In this document: piece after piece, positions 21,597-33,312 of the stretch | Layout: each line of letters opens with the position of its first letter | Numbering within the stretch: position 1 is the stretch's first letter | DNA from: Boesenbergia rotunda | Lineage: Eukaryota > Streptophyta > Magnoliopsida > Zingiberales > Zingiberaceae | Reading direction: 5' to 3' | Assembly (NCBI GenBank): GCA_024364735.1 | Contig: JAGFNQ010002597.1 | Coordinates: 341,996 to 405,995, forward strand | Length of the DNA: 64,000 nt | Notes under the pieces: generated by a model | Databases searched by the model: none | The model's input: the letters and a program-made list of their open reading frames with translations, nothing else | What the model was told of the DNA's origin: nothing | Program-made: the position numbers and the translations under genes

Positions 21597-23547
21597 TGTA
21601 ACGTCCCAAAATTCCCATTTTTAGTTAATAAAGTCCTTGAAATTAGTTAGAAATGTTTTAGAAATATTCTAGATATTTTTAGGAATTTTTAGAATATTTT
21701 TATGGAATTTTCTGAGTTCGTTTGGTATTTTAAAAAAAGAGAGAAAGAAAAAAAAGGGGAAAAACGTTTAAAGGGCAGCCGAAGTTCGAACCCGCGACCA
21801 CCACGAGACCAGGAGAGCGCGCGACCAGCTGGGCTAGGGTATCAAGCACAGAAAAGGAAGGAGAGACATGTATTTAAGTTGTAGTTAGGTCAATCCGCCC
21901 CATAAGTATAAATAGATAATTAAAGAGAGAAGTTTTATTTTCTCTCAAACCCTCTCCCTCTCCCAAGGTTGCGCCGACCCCTCTCCCTCTCCTCTCTTGT
22001 GCGCACGCCACACCAAGGCCTAGAGGGCCGGCCAAGGCTTTTCTCCAAGAGATCTTCCAATATTTGGAATCCCCGCGACGAGAGGAACGCGTAGGCGCGA
22101 AGAATTCTCCGAGATCTCAAGTTTCTTCTGAGCTCTAGACGTTAATCTTGGTTGTAAGTCCAAGATATCAATGTAAGTACTGCTCACCTGCAGTAAGAGG
22201 CGGTTTTTCCGCAAGAATTTTCCTTAAAAGTTTTTAAAAGAGATATTTCCTTTTTGTTTGAGTTTTTGCATGTGATCTTAGTTCATTATATGCTTATATA
22301 TGTTGATTAAGTACCCTATGTGAGTTTAGGGTCCAAGAAAAGCTATGAGAAAAGAAAAGAAAAGATAAAGATAAGAAAAGAAAAGGCCAAGGCCTTAAGA
22401 AATCCCCAAAAGTCAAGACTTAGGGATTTTAGCACGCAAGGTGCTCAAGAAAATGCCAAGGCATTTACAGATAAGAAAGAAAAGAAAGAAAAGCTATTTT
22501 ATTTTCTAAGGCCAGTACCCGGCGTCCAAGGGCGTCGTTAAAGAAATCCAGGTGTCCAATTCCAAGGTCTTGGCCCTGGTAGACCAAGGTCTGCTCTATT
22601 AGGATTGGTGGCTCGCTACCCCAACCTTTTAGGGAACGCGCATATGAGATGGTACTTACGTCTTCAGTGGATCCAAGTGATTATTATTTTCAAGTATATG
22701 TTTTAGCAAAGTTTCGAAAGTTAAGAAAGTTTTCAAAAAGTTAAAGAATAGCTAAAGTTTCCAAGTTGAGCCAAGAAAAGTAAAATGAGATTTATTATTG
22801 CTTGAGTATGCATGTTTTGAGCTATACATGTCCTTAGTTTTTCTTTCAAGCATATTAGTATCTCATATGATGTTCAGTTTGATCTAGAAGCATGTTTGCA
22901 TATTTCGAGTTTTTGTGAGCTAGATAGTACTTACTAAGCTTTTTGCTTACTAGTTGCATTTCCTCTTATTGCAGATAAAGGTAAAGGCAAGCAATTCTGA
23001 AGGAAGACGATGAGGCGGTGCTGAGTAGAGTGTGTGTGGTGGCTGATTATGGAGAGATCTTTGGCGCAAGACAATTTAGCTATTAATTCACAATGTTATA
23101 GATCATTTGAATTTCAAGTTCTTGCTTATAAAGTTTAGCGAACATTTGAGTTTTGGACAGTTTTACATGCTCAATTTCTTAGAGTAAAGATTTCATGTCA
23201 TGATTCCATATGGCTTGAAATTATAGGTTTGGAGGAGCTGTGAAGTAACTGGCCGAAACCTGAGTTTCGAATTACAGGCCTATCAGTCGACTGATACAGT
23301 ATCAGTCGACTGATACCTGCAGTTTGAGTTGGGCGAGGCAAGCTTCAAGTGTACCAATTGCGAGCTTTTGAGATAGTAAGTGTGATATGTTAATATGCAT
23401 GATTGCTTAAGTTAGAATATGATTGTTAGATGAATTTAAAAGTTTAAAAAAAAAAAGAGATTTCCGCATTTCTATTAGTTGTGCATTAGAGTCGAGAAGC
23501 AGAGAAAAGTAACGATCCGTCTAAGGCAGAGAAGGCGGGTCGCTACA
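21597..23547 (+). mobile_element. Solo LTR (LTR3), chromovirus-type, target duplication CAGAT
   Basis: It starts TGTAACGTCCCAAAATTCCC and ends GGGTCGCTACA. CAGAT is at 21592-21596 and 23548-23552, giving 1951 bp. A TATAAATA lies at 21907. It has no coding region. The start resembles Tekay/Del-type gypsy LTRs. A perfect 35-bp palindrome (23281-23315) made of two CAGTCGACTG copies lies about 230 bases before the end. Confidence 0.85.
23281..23315. repeat. 35-bp perfect palindrome with two CAGTCGACTG copies
   Basis: Each 17-base half is the exact reverse complement of the other around a single central A. Spacer ATAC-A-GTAT. It is the same design as in the copia LTRs of the window, but in another superfamily. 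Confidence 0.95.
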
Positions 23548-24431
23548 CAGATAGCTCCAATGGAAAGAAATGGCACGAAATCGTGATCAAATCAATCAGA
23601 TCATAGAAATTGATGAAACCCTCAATCAACTCTGTTCCGGTGCAAATCCGAGCTAGAATCTCCACGGAAACCTCCTCACAATGATCCAGATCTTGTTCTA
23701 AGGTCGAAATCGAGTCGGCCACGCCTTCGGATGAAGAAATTTATGAATGAAATGAAGAACAACTGAAGAGAACTCGAAGAACTGGTGAAGACGCGACAAG
23801 CTGCGATCGGGCGCAGAGGACAGTTTATGTAGTTAAGAAACAGACGGCTCAGATTAACCAGCACTCATCCAACGGTTGATCTTTGTCTGATTTGGATAAA
23901 ACTTCCCATATCCTGATCAAGGGTCAGGATCTGCCTCCCAGTAGCTCGAATCTTCCAGATTTGCAACGGATGGTTCAGATCACCTTGATCTTTGAATGGA
24001 CGGTCTAGAGCCTTTCTGAGCTTGATCCAACGGCTGAATCTCCTCGGATTTGGATGAAAATCTCAGATCTTGACCTAAGTGCTTGATCAGCCTTAATCCT
24101 AGCTCGGATTGCCTCAATGGTTCTCAGATGGCTTAGATCTATCCATTTTTGAATCGGACGGCCCAGATTAGTTTGAAGCTTGATCACTCAATCCGGGTCC
24201 ACTTCCGACTCAATTTTGACCCAGCATGACCTAGGTCCATGATCCTTCCAAGCCTACAAAAATAGATCAACAATTTAGTGGCAAAAAATAATTCAAATTT
24301 ATCAATATTTACAATTAAGTCCAAAATGAAATAAGTCCTAGAACCTAGGGTAAATTCACAATTACGCAAGTAAAACATAGGCCAAACCTGGATTTTAGAA
24401 CCTAAAACGATCAACAAAATAGTACTTATCA

Positions 24432-26190
24432 ACCACCACTTGAGTATCTTTGGATTTTCGTTGTTTTACTTCGAGCATATTTCTTTATTATTATTCCCGC
24501 ACAGCTAATCCAAGACAAGAGTCATGGTATTTTTTTTTGTTTGTGTCTTTGCAAGTCTACTTCTTTCGCTTTCTTTTTAAATGGTCATGCAAAAAGGCTA
24601 CAACACTGCTCACCCCCCTCTCATCTCTGGGGAAGATTTCGATTATTGGAAGAGCCGAATGGAAGTTCATCTGAAGACTCAAGTGGACATGTGGATTATA
24701 ATTCAGACCGGATTCGACCTCCCAAGAGATGAGCAAGGGACGACACTGAACTATGATAAGTGGGATGCAACTACGAAGAAGAAACTTGAAGCTGATGCAA
24801 AAGCAACACAGACTCTTCAATGTGGACTCACGAAGGAAGAGCTGAACAGAGTCGGACCTTTCAGTTGCACCAAGGAGATGTGGAATAAGCTAATTGAACT
24901 CCACGAAGGAACATCCGACACCAAGGTAAGCTGTCGTGATTTACTTTTGAATAAATTGTATAATCTAAAAATACAGGACAGAGAAACTACGTCTCAATTG
25001 CACACCTGGATATATGAAATTATGAATGGGCTCCACATCATAAGGCACACTATCGAAAAAAGAGATTTGATCAGGTATACACTTAATGACTTCCCTAGAA
25101 ACTAACTGTGGGCGTCCATGGTTGATGCTTATAAAGTTTCTACGAACTTATCCAATATAAAATTAGACGAACTATTTTGAACTACATGAATAGATTAATG
25201 GTGCACTTTCAGAGAAAGGTATAGCTTTATTTGCAGGTAAAATTAAAAAGAAGGCACCAGAACCAGAACTGGATTATGATTCAGAATCTGAAGAAGAACT
25301 GGCGGATCTTGTGAACGTCGTCCGGAAGTTGTTCAGAGCTTGGAAAGCACAAAAGAAAAAGAAAATGGGACAACCAAAGGACGATCAGCTGAACCAAAGA
25401 ACAAGGCAGACCTCACTTGTTATGGGTGTGGAAAGAAGGGGCATTTCAAGTTTGAATGCCCGAATACAAAAGAAACAAAAAACAACGGAGGAAGAAGGTG
25501 TTGCAGGCAACCTGGGATGAGTCGTCTTCGGAATCGAACGAGGATGAACCAATGCAGTCCAACCTCCTCGCGTTAACAGCTCAAGACGAGATTATCATCG
25601 ACTCTGAATCAGAAGAACAAATAGAGCATAGAACCATCTCACTGTCGGAAACTGGCTGACTTAAGGTAACTGGTTATTCAGAATCGGATTTATATGAACT
25701 CATTTCTTATCTATCTCGTAAACTAGCTAAGTCACATGACCGAGTCAAGTCTCTCTAAGAGGAGGTAAAACTCCTTAGGAAGAAACTAGCTCGAGTCCGT
25801 TACTGAGAAAATTCAGGTCAAACCCTTAACTCAAGTCCAAAGATTTGAGGAAGAGAATTTCTCCCTGAAGGCTCAAGTCAAAGAACTCAGAGTAAACATA
25901 GAACAGTTCACCCTGGGCTCCAAGAATCTTGATTTGATTCTTGGAAAATAGAAGTCTGTTCTAAATCGATCCGGAATTGGATTTAAAGTCAATTCACGAT
26001 TTAGATCTTATTATTCAGTAGTGAGTCGCCCTAGCACCCGAGTTCAAGCATGGGTCCCCAAATCGAGCTTGACTAATCAAGCTGGACCAAATCAGTATTG
26101 GGTTCCTAATGTTCATATCCACTATTTAAATAGACCAAATCAAGGATATGATCCAGGGGGAGCAACCAAAATGACTATTCATGTGGTTAG
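24432..26190 (+). pseudogene. Copia element H: leader and gag
   Basis: The leader begins abruptly about 35 bases after where the primer-binding site should be (compare 58460-58510 of E), so the 5' LTR is gone. Gag starts at 24581 (ATGGTCATGC) and is open for 174 codons, with the capsid motifs HPPLISGEDFDYWKSRMEVH, TLQCGLTKEEL and EMWNKLIELHEG. It stops at 25103-25105 where Trp is expected. Frameshifted pieces follow: acidic region (about 25270-25310), one zinc knuckle CYGCGKKGHFKFECP (about 25415-25460), and a C-terminal coiled coil and WVP region to about 26190. It is dead as a full Gag. Confidence 0.82.
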
Positions 26191-27079
26191 GTAGTATTGA
26201 TTGAATACATTCTCTGATGTTTGTTTATGTTTATTTCCTTATTTATTTATTTATCTTGCTTAAAATTAGAAATGGTTAGTTAAGGACCAGATCTCAATGA
26301 AACTTGCTCAACCTAGTATTAGGGTGGAGCGAGCTGATAGTATGTTAGGAAAACCATCTGGGGAGTTAAGTAGAAGAAGGCATCTTCTATTTGATCTTCT
26401 TAATCCAGTGGAACTAGCCGAAGCTACCTCGCCACATCCTTGACTAGTTAGACCAAGATTTCTGAATGAGGAATTTAAAAATAAAAATTCTTTATGCGGC
26501 TTTGTCTAGGAAAGAGTTGTTGATCCAATAAGGCTAAGGTCAAAGAAGGTCTCTGTGCCTCGCCAAGACCTGGAAGCTAAATATTGAAATATATTTTTAA
26601 ATTACTAATTCATAAATCTGAATCTATCTCAAGTTTCAATCAAATCTTAAATTAAACCTAACTTTAAGATAAAATTAACATCATCTCACAAACCAATTAG
26701 GTTCCCTGTTTTGTCACTTAGAAATGGGTGAGATGACTAGGATGAATAACGTTAGACTAACCCAAATCTTTCCAAAAATTCTTTTTCAAAATGTCTAATC
26801 ATTTTTTTAAAAAAAATCTTCTATCAAAATTCCACATAATATTTTTTAAAAATTCTTTTTCAAACTTTACCTAAATACTTTTTCAAAATTCTTTTCAATC
26901 TAGTTAATCAGATCAAACTGGTTATCCTGAACTCTATCTCACAAACTCAACCTAGGCTTAACATGTTTGATCACTTAGACTGGGTGAGATAGACTAGGCA
27001 AGTGAACTTAAACAACCTATCTTATACTTCTACTAAACTAGATTCAAACTAAGCCACTCTATGTATAGGAACATATAGA
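26191..27079 (+). other. Noncoding spacer between gag and protease of H, with conserved block
   Basis: Copia elements normally fuse gag and pol. Here about 0.9 kb with stops in all frames separates them. The section 26270-26750 is shared with G (33862-34345), D (53928-54406) and E (59878-60367). It contains the covarying hairpin at 26368-26392. The remainder is T/A-rich. Confidence 0.7.
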
Positions 27080-27080
27080 C

Positions 27081-28146
27081 TTGGACCAGTGGATGTTGAA
27101 TGGTGGGTGTTCCAAACATATGACCGGAAACAAGTCAAAGTTCACCAAGCTAAAATACAAGGACCTAGGAATAGTGGCGTTTGGCAACAACGCTACACTT
27201 AAGGTAATCGGATCAGGTAACATTGAGCTGAGCTCTGACTTTACTATTAAATTGGTCCTTTTGGTTGATAATTTTAAATTTAATTTACTTAGTATTAGTC
27301 AGCTCTATGATAGTGGATGCTTAGTTACTTTTACTAACCAAGATTGCCTGATTAAGAACTTACAAGATCCAGGAGTTATTCTGCAAGGACTTAGGAAAAA
27401 TAACATTTATGACATAAAACTGCCTACCTCACTTAAGTGTTATCTAACTCAGGTAGAAGAATCTAAACTCTAGCATAGGAGATTAGGACATACCAATCTA
27501 AAGTTAATCTCCAAACTCAGCCAAAAAGAACTAGTAAAAGGCATACCCAAACTTAAGTATCTTGAAGATTCAATTTGTGGTTCATGCCAACAGGGTAAAC
27601 AGACCAAAACTACCCATAAACCTACCCAATTTAACCTGACCTAATCTGTACTTGAGCTCCTACATTTGGACCTATTTGATTCACATGGAGCCAAGTCACT
27701 AAGCGGAAACTGGTACTGCTTAGTTATAATTGATGATTATTCTAAATTTACTTGGGTCAAATTTCTTAAAACCAAAGATCAATGTCTTGAATCCTTTGAA
27801 TCTTTAACTAAAATTCTTGAAAATCCAAAGAATATCAAAATTAAAAGAATTCGAAGTGATCATGGGGGCGAATTTGAAAATCTAAAATTTACTAAATTTT
27901 ACAATAAAAATGAATATTTTCATGAATTTTCCTGCCCTAGGACTCCCCAACAAAATGGTCTAGTTGAAAGACGAAATAGAACCCTCCATGAAGCAGCTAG
28001 AACCATGCTAAATGAATATAACCTAGCTAATCACTTTTGGGTAGAAGCAGTTAGCACTGCCTGCTATATTCAAAATAGAATTCTTATTAATAAATGACAT
28101 AATAAGAACCCCCATGATATCTATTATAATAAATCACCCAACCTAC
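27081..28146 (+). pseudogene. Copia element H: protease remnant and integrase
   Basis: The frame starts at the protease motif, here LNGGCSKHMTG instead of LDSGCSRHMTG, so the catalytic Asp and Ser are lost. GAG-pre-integrase follows (HRRLGH...CGSCQQGKQ; a stop falls at 27472 before the His). The integrase core shows LDLFD, SDHGGEFE and PQQNGLVERRNRTLHEAAR: D, D and E can all be seen. A stop lies in the zinc-finger region near 27642. The frame ends at 28097 and the coding is interrupted by a solo LTR at 28147, then continues at 29519. Confidence 0.85.
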
Positions 28147-29513
28147 TGTTGGTGCAAGATGCATCAATGATGTCCTCCTCTAAGTATTTCAATGTTTGAC
28201 AATATGCTTAAGTCAGTGATACATTGAACAAAGGAAGGGTAGTCAAGAAAACTGGACCAAAATGATGAAAAGTCCTAGTTAACCTAGGCACTAAGTCCTG
28301 GCCGAGGGCTGGGCACCTAAGACCTGACCGAGGGTTGGGCACTAAGTCCTGGTTCATGGAATTGGGCACTAAGTCCTGGCTGAGGGCTGGGCACCTAAGA
28401 CCTGACCAAGGGTTGGGCACTATGTCCTGGTTCGTGGAATTGGGCACTAAGAACTGGCCGAGGGCTGGGCACCTAAGACTTGGTGAGTGAAGCTAGGCAC
28501 TAAGTCCTGGTCGTAGGATTGGGCAATAGTCCTAGTGAGTAAAGCTGGGCAAAAGTCCAACCGGATGGGTCGGGTGGCAACTGTCTCCTGAGAGGAGTAG
28601 GTGAAAGGCACGTTCCCGGGGATGAGAATTTAGGTGTCGGTTCGACCTAGGGTTTCGTGGAAATTCGAAGTCAGAACCAAACCCTTAAGGCTAAGGATAT
28701 ACATATGATTCCCTTGTATTTATGTATCTTGCAGGTACATAAAATTGAAGACAATGCAGGCAAACAACCACATAACAGGGCTGGAAACCTAGCTGCTAGA
28801 CACCCCCATTAACCAGGGCACCCTAATGAAACAGGTGCCTCAATGGGTCAGGCGCCAGAATGGATCAGGCACCTCCTTCAACATAGGCACCCTGGATCAA
28901 AGGGTTATCTTCTGCTGCGAGTTCGGAGCGAAGATAAGCTTTGACCAAGCCTTGTGAGGCGCCTCCTTCATCATAGGCGCCCAGTAACAAGCCTATAAAA
29001 GGGGATTCAACCCCTCAACTCAGAATACCATTCCAAGATCATTTCTGAGCTTTCCAAGTGATGACAAAGCGCTAAAGACGAGGCTCTACAACTAAGGAAG
29101 CTCCGGGAGGAAGTGCGCGGCACTTCGGAGTTCCAGATCGACCGTGTGTTCGACTCTTTTGTTCGGTTTGAATTTACAATTCTGCACTTATTTCTATATC
29201 TTTTTGGATATAAATATTGCACTGTAAGACGGGTTTCTCCGCCTCTGGAAACTCCAGAAAGGAGACCATTAGTGGATGGGTGTTTCCCGTGCTTAGGCCT
29301 TGGACGTACTAACCCTGGGGGATTGTGAACCAAGGAAAAAATCCCGTGTGCATTCTGTGTTATCTGTTATTTGTTCGTTCTTTTTGTTTTCGACTATGCT
29401 ACTAACTCTGTGATTAGAACGAACATTCGAAGATGAGTTTTCCATGAGTTTTCGCAAAGTTTTTACAATCGATATTCACCCCCCCCCCTCTATCGATGGC
29501 ACCGGTCCCCACA
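28147..29513 (+). mobile_element. Solo LTR of the C/D family in H, target duplication CCTAC
   Basis: It starts TGTTGGTGCAAG and ends GGTCCCCACA, with CCTAC at 28142-28146 and 29514-29518, 1367 bp. It contains tandem 'GGGCACTAAGTCCTGG' units (28280-28560), a GGCGCC pair at 28958 and 28976 (18 bp apart), TATAAAA at 28994, and a poly-C tract near 29480. Only the LTR remains, which indicates LTR-LTR recombination after insertion. Confidence 0.92.
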
Positions 29514-30141
29514 CCTACATTATCTAAGGGTCTTTGGATGTAAAGTCCACATTCTAAACACAAAAGACCACTTAGGTAATCTTCAATCCAAAACTTCCCT
29601 GGGAATATTTTTGGGATACTCAACCTTAAGTAGAGCCTATAGAGTATATAACAAACAAACTCTTAAGATCGAAGAAACAACTAATATAGTATTTGATGAA
29701 GAAAACCAATCTAATCTAAATCTGTAATCTAATCAACCTAACCTAAATAACTCAACAGACGATGAGTCTAGACCAGACCAACTTACTGATTTATCCACTG
29801 AACTAGTCTTAGACTCACCTACTAAACTAGATGTAATTTTACCTACTGAATTGGTCCCTGAACCAGATTTAAATTCACCTACTGAACCGATTCATGAACC
29901 AACCCAAATCTTACCAGCCAGACCTAAGGTTGAACCAAGTTCTAGGAGACCTAAGAAAGCTAGATTAAATCACACAACTGATCAAATTATAGATGATCCA
30001 GCTTTAGGGGTAAAAACAAGGTCTTCCTATAGAAACCTAAGTTAGGTTGCACTAATTTCAAAGATTAAACCTAAGACTATAGAAGAGATCTTACCTGACC
30101 CAGACTGGATCATAGCCATGCAGGAAGAACTAGCCTAGTTT
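29514..30141 (+). pseudogene. Element H: integrase C-terminus and linker to RT
   Basis: It resumes the integrase of H after the solo LTR: FGCKVHILNTKD, YSTLSRAYRVYNKQT, then a Pro/Glu/Thr-rich linker (about 29700-30050) and DPDWIIAMQEELA at 30096-30134. RT should begin next, but the sequence changes at about 30139-30142 to a minus-strand gag start. Stops lie at about 29727 and 30043. Confidence 0.8.
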
Positions 30142-30756
30142 GACTTCTCCAGGAGTTGAAATTCTCGCCAGAGAAGAGCGGTGGACGAATGCTATTCCAT
30201 TCTTGAATGGCCATTTAAAAATGATCCTTGCATACAAGAGAAATAAAAATATACCAAGACTTGGTCTTGGATTAGTAGTGCGGGAGAAAAAGAATTGCCA
30301 AGAATAAATATTGCATGACTTTCGAGGCAGAATAACAATAAAATAATAATAATATTTTATGACAAAAATTTTTTCTTAAAATATCGATTTTGTCAATTCT
30401 GATTAATATTGAAAAAGTTAGAATTTAATATTTGGGAAAAATTTTGCTCGAATTAAAGTAGCACGAATTTTGAGAAAAATATTAAAATAATAATAAAAAA
30501 ATTTATGACAAATTTTCAAAATTTGTTCGTTTTATAAATTCTGACTTATGGTAAAAAAATAAAAATTCAAAATTGAAAAAGGCGTAAGGATATTTTAAAT
30601 ACACCTACAGATACTATTTATATGAAAAAAAACGAACGAGATTGAGTTGGGTTGATTAACAAAAAGAAAAGAAATAAAATAAAAAAATTCGTAAATCCGA
30701 AAAACTTTCAAACTGGTGGTTGCACCAAGTTTGAACTACCCCGCTCTGATACCACT
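30142..30756 (-). pseudogene. Element F: gag start and leader, minus strand, truncated
   Basis: On the minus strand a primer-binding site (30754-30743) is followed by a leader and a gag start near 30209 reading QEWNSIRPPLFSGENFN, as in E. Then it breaks at about 30141. The rest of F is absent. The leader is A/T-rich with runs of T on the minus strand. Confidence 0.75.
30743..30754 (-). other. Primer-binding site of element F
   Basis: The minus strand reads TGGTATCAGAGC two bases after the LTR end at 30757. Confidence 0.88.
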
Positions 30757-32250
30757 TGTTGGATCGAGAAAACCGATAGAGGGGGGGTGAATATCGGAAA
30801 TCGTTCGGATTTTCGTAAAGAGCACGTACGCAGCGGAAATAAGATAAAAACAATCACAGCACAAAGACACAGTCGATTTACTTGGTTCGGAGCCTGTGTC
30901 GACTCCTACTCCAAGGCCCACGGTCGTTGACCGTTTACTTTGGGCAATTCTATATACGCGCAGAACAGTTTACAATATTTGATTACAAATAGGTGCACTA
31001 AAATAGTAAGAATAAAACTTTCGATCTTCGTTACCGACGTCCGGAGAGGATTGACTTTTTCGGGACAGCGGGACGTCGTCGGCTCGAGTTGGAGTGTTTC
31101 CGGAGCAAGGCACGAGCGTAGAAGATCTTTGAGGCGTTGAAAGAAGTGATTCCTTGAAGCCTTGGTCGAAGGCCCTTTATATAGGGCTTGGGGGCGCCCG
31201 GGATGTCGGGGGCGCCCCCCCACGTGTCCTTTAATCCGCCAAAGTCTCGATCGCGTCTGATCCTCTGGATCCGCTTTGACCGGGGCGCCCGGGTCGCTCG
31301 GGCCGCCCGGATTGACCGGGTCAAACGTTATCTCTTGGCTTCGAAGGCTTCTGGTTCGAGGTTTGCGCCTGGGGGCGCCCGGGACATAGGGGCGCCCGGG
31401 AGCAGCGGGGGCGCCCGGGAGCACGGGGGCGCCCGGGAGCACGGGGGCGCCCGGGAGCACGGGGGCGCCCCGCCCAGCAGCTGTTCGAACCCTTCTTTGC
31501 TTGAGTTGTTTTGTATGCACCCTGGGGGCACCCGGGACACTCCGGGTGCCCTGGTCAGCTGTTGCCTCACTCCTTTGAGGCTCTCTGAGCTGCAGACACA
31601 CGTTCCTTCGGTCCTGCATCCAGGGTTAGTCCAAAACACAATGTAGCAATAAAATATTTATTTATACAGCCTTAGCTGTCTTGGTTCTGACTTTGGTCTC
31701 CCATATGGAGTCCTAGGTCGAACCGACGCCTACTGTTCCCTCGACGGGGAACGCGTCCTCACCTACTCCTCTCGGGAGAGTTTACCTGATGCCAACCGCT
31801 CCTTTGGTTGGACTTTTACCTGACGGTCCTTTGTCACGTCTTGGATACCAAGCTATCCTTCACTCGGTGCCTAGCATTCCTTCGCTAGGGCTTTGATACT
31901 GGCAATCCTTCGCCAGTTGCCTAGTAGTCCTTCGCTAGGGCTTGGATACTGGCAGTCCTTCGCCAGTTGCCTAGCAGTCCTTCGCTAGGGCTTGGATACT
32001 GGCAGTCCTTCGCCAGTTGCCTAGCAGTCCTTCGCTAGGGCTTAGATACTGGCAGTCCTTCGCCAAGTGCCTAGCATTCCTTCGCTAGGACTTTGTATCC
32101 TGGCATTCCTTCGCCAGGTGCCTAGCAGTCCTTTGCTAGGACTTTGTATCCTGCACACTCAGTGAATATTGTTAGATCACAAACAAACTTAACTTTGAAT
32201 CCTTTGCCAATATCAAAATAAGGTTCGATATGGTGCTTCCTGCACCAACA
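30757..32250 (-). mobile_element. 5' LTR of element F (copia, group 2), minus strand
   Basis: The minus strand starts TGTTGGTGCAGGAAGCACC at 32250 and ends CTCGATCCAACA at 30757, 1494 bp. It includes an 18-bp GC-rich minisatellite at about 31377-31475 (GCGCCCGGGAGCACGGGG units), a 50-bp class repeat of 'GGCAGTCCTTCGCCA'/'GCTAGGGCTTGGATACT' at about 31870-32120, and a minus-strand TATATAAA at 31176-31183. A poly-C tract lies next to the end. Confidence 0.85.
31377..31475. repeat. 18-bp GC-rich minisatellite in the F LTR
   Basis: About five units of GCGCCCGGGAGCACGGGG, each with GGCGCC(C). It lies upstream of the TATA box on the minus strand. Apparent ORFs across it are only a by-product of an 18-bp period. 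Confidence 0.9.
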
Positions 32251-33312
32251 AGTCCTAGGTAAGCCAGGCAAGAAGTCTTGACCTGCAAGGTTGAGCAAGA
32301 AGTTCTGTCGGGGTTCGGGCAACGAAGTCTTGGTCCGGGGGACCGAACAGAAGACTTTGCCGAGCAGGGATCGAGGACAGGAGTCGAGACGGGTTAAGGT
32401 CGAGCGTCGTCGAGTTTCGGGTTCTCAGAGGACGAGCAAAAGTCCAACTGGAGGAGCCGGTTGGCAAAAGGTAAACTCTCCTCAGAGAAGTAGGTAAGAA
32501 CACATTCCCCGTGAGGGAACAGTAAGCGTCGGTCTGACCTAGGGTTTCAAGTGAAACCTAAAACTCAAGACCAAGACAACAATGGCTGTAAATACATACA
32601 TGCATGAATTCTACTTATTATTATTGTGAAACTAACCCTTGTTGCAGTTGAAGATGTTGACTCAGTTGGACTAGGGCACCGGAATGGGACTCAAGCGCCT
32701 GGGAATTGGCAACGGGTGGCTAAGCTGGCACAACAGTCAAGCTTGCGTGGCATGTGTTGAGTGGAGGAGCCACGTCGGCACTCAGGCGCCTGAAAGGGAT
32801 TAGGGCGCCTGAGCCATGATAGAGTTTGACTGTGCAGTGGATAAAATTGCCGCCCGAAACGCTGCGATTAGGGCGCCTCAATGGCCTTTCAGGTGCCTGA
32901 ATGAGGACTATATAAAGGGGTCGAGAGCAGCACTTCGGACATCAACTCACACTCTGCAATAAGTTCATTTTCCTGTGTGTTGTGCGATTAAAGTCTCAAT
33001 AAGGCCGAAATGCCATCCGACTCTCCGAGCGAAGAACTTCAACTCATTCAAGGAGTTCAGTGTATTTGTTTTATGTTTTGCACACTAAAGCATTGTAATC
33101 TGTACATACTTTTGACTATTAATGATTGCCCATTGCAAACGATCAAGGATCGCGGGCCTTGCAGTAGAAGTCGGTCAAGACTCCGAAGCAAGTAAAACTG
33201 ACCTGTGTTAGCGTGCGTGTTTTATTTTCCGCTGCGTACTCGATTGCTTTAAAATTTGAATTTTCTTATAACCGATATTCACCCCCCCCCCTCTATCGTT
33301 CATCTCGATCCT
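32251..33312 (+). mobile_element. LTR fragment K (copia, group 2)
   Basis: It matches the E LTR from about 100 bases in ('GTCCTAGGTA(A/C)GC(C/T)AGGC'). It has GGCGCC-type motifs near 32770-32810 and 32870, TATATAAAG at 32909, and a poly-C tract near 33282. Its first 100 bases and last four or so bases are missing. It abuts F head-to-head and G without a primer-binding site. Confidence 0.7.

Larger units (their letters stand above)
21098..24431 (-). mobile_element. Unclassified LTR-like segment, minus strand, split by LTR3
   Basis: Net of its insertion it is about 1.4 kb with no convincing ORF. The minus strand starts TGATAAGTAC and ends GTGTTTTCA. A minus-strand TATA-like TACATAAACT lies near 23828-23837. 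The stretch 23860-24190 repeats short 'ACGG(T/C)(T/C)' motifs and 'CTTGATC' elements typical of plant retroelement leaders. The flanks AGGAA and ACCAC do not match, so the ends are uncertain. Confidence 0.4.

Noticed and set aside
28208..28560. Tandem GGGCACTAAGTCCTGG units considered as a CRISPR-like array
   Set aside because: The units are contiguous tandem repeats without unique spacers and lie in an LTR of a plant element.
30906..31646. Long overlapping frames on both strands in the F LTR, Gly/Ala/Pro-rich
   Set aside because: They follow the 18-bp GC-rich minisatellite, whose period is a multiple of three. There is no domain, and they lie inside an LTR.
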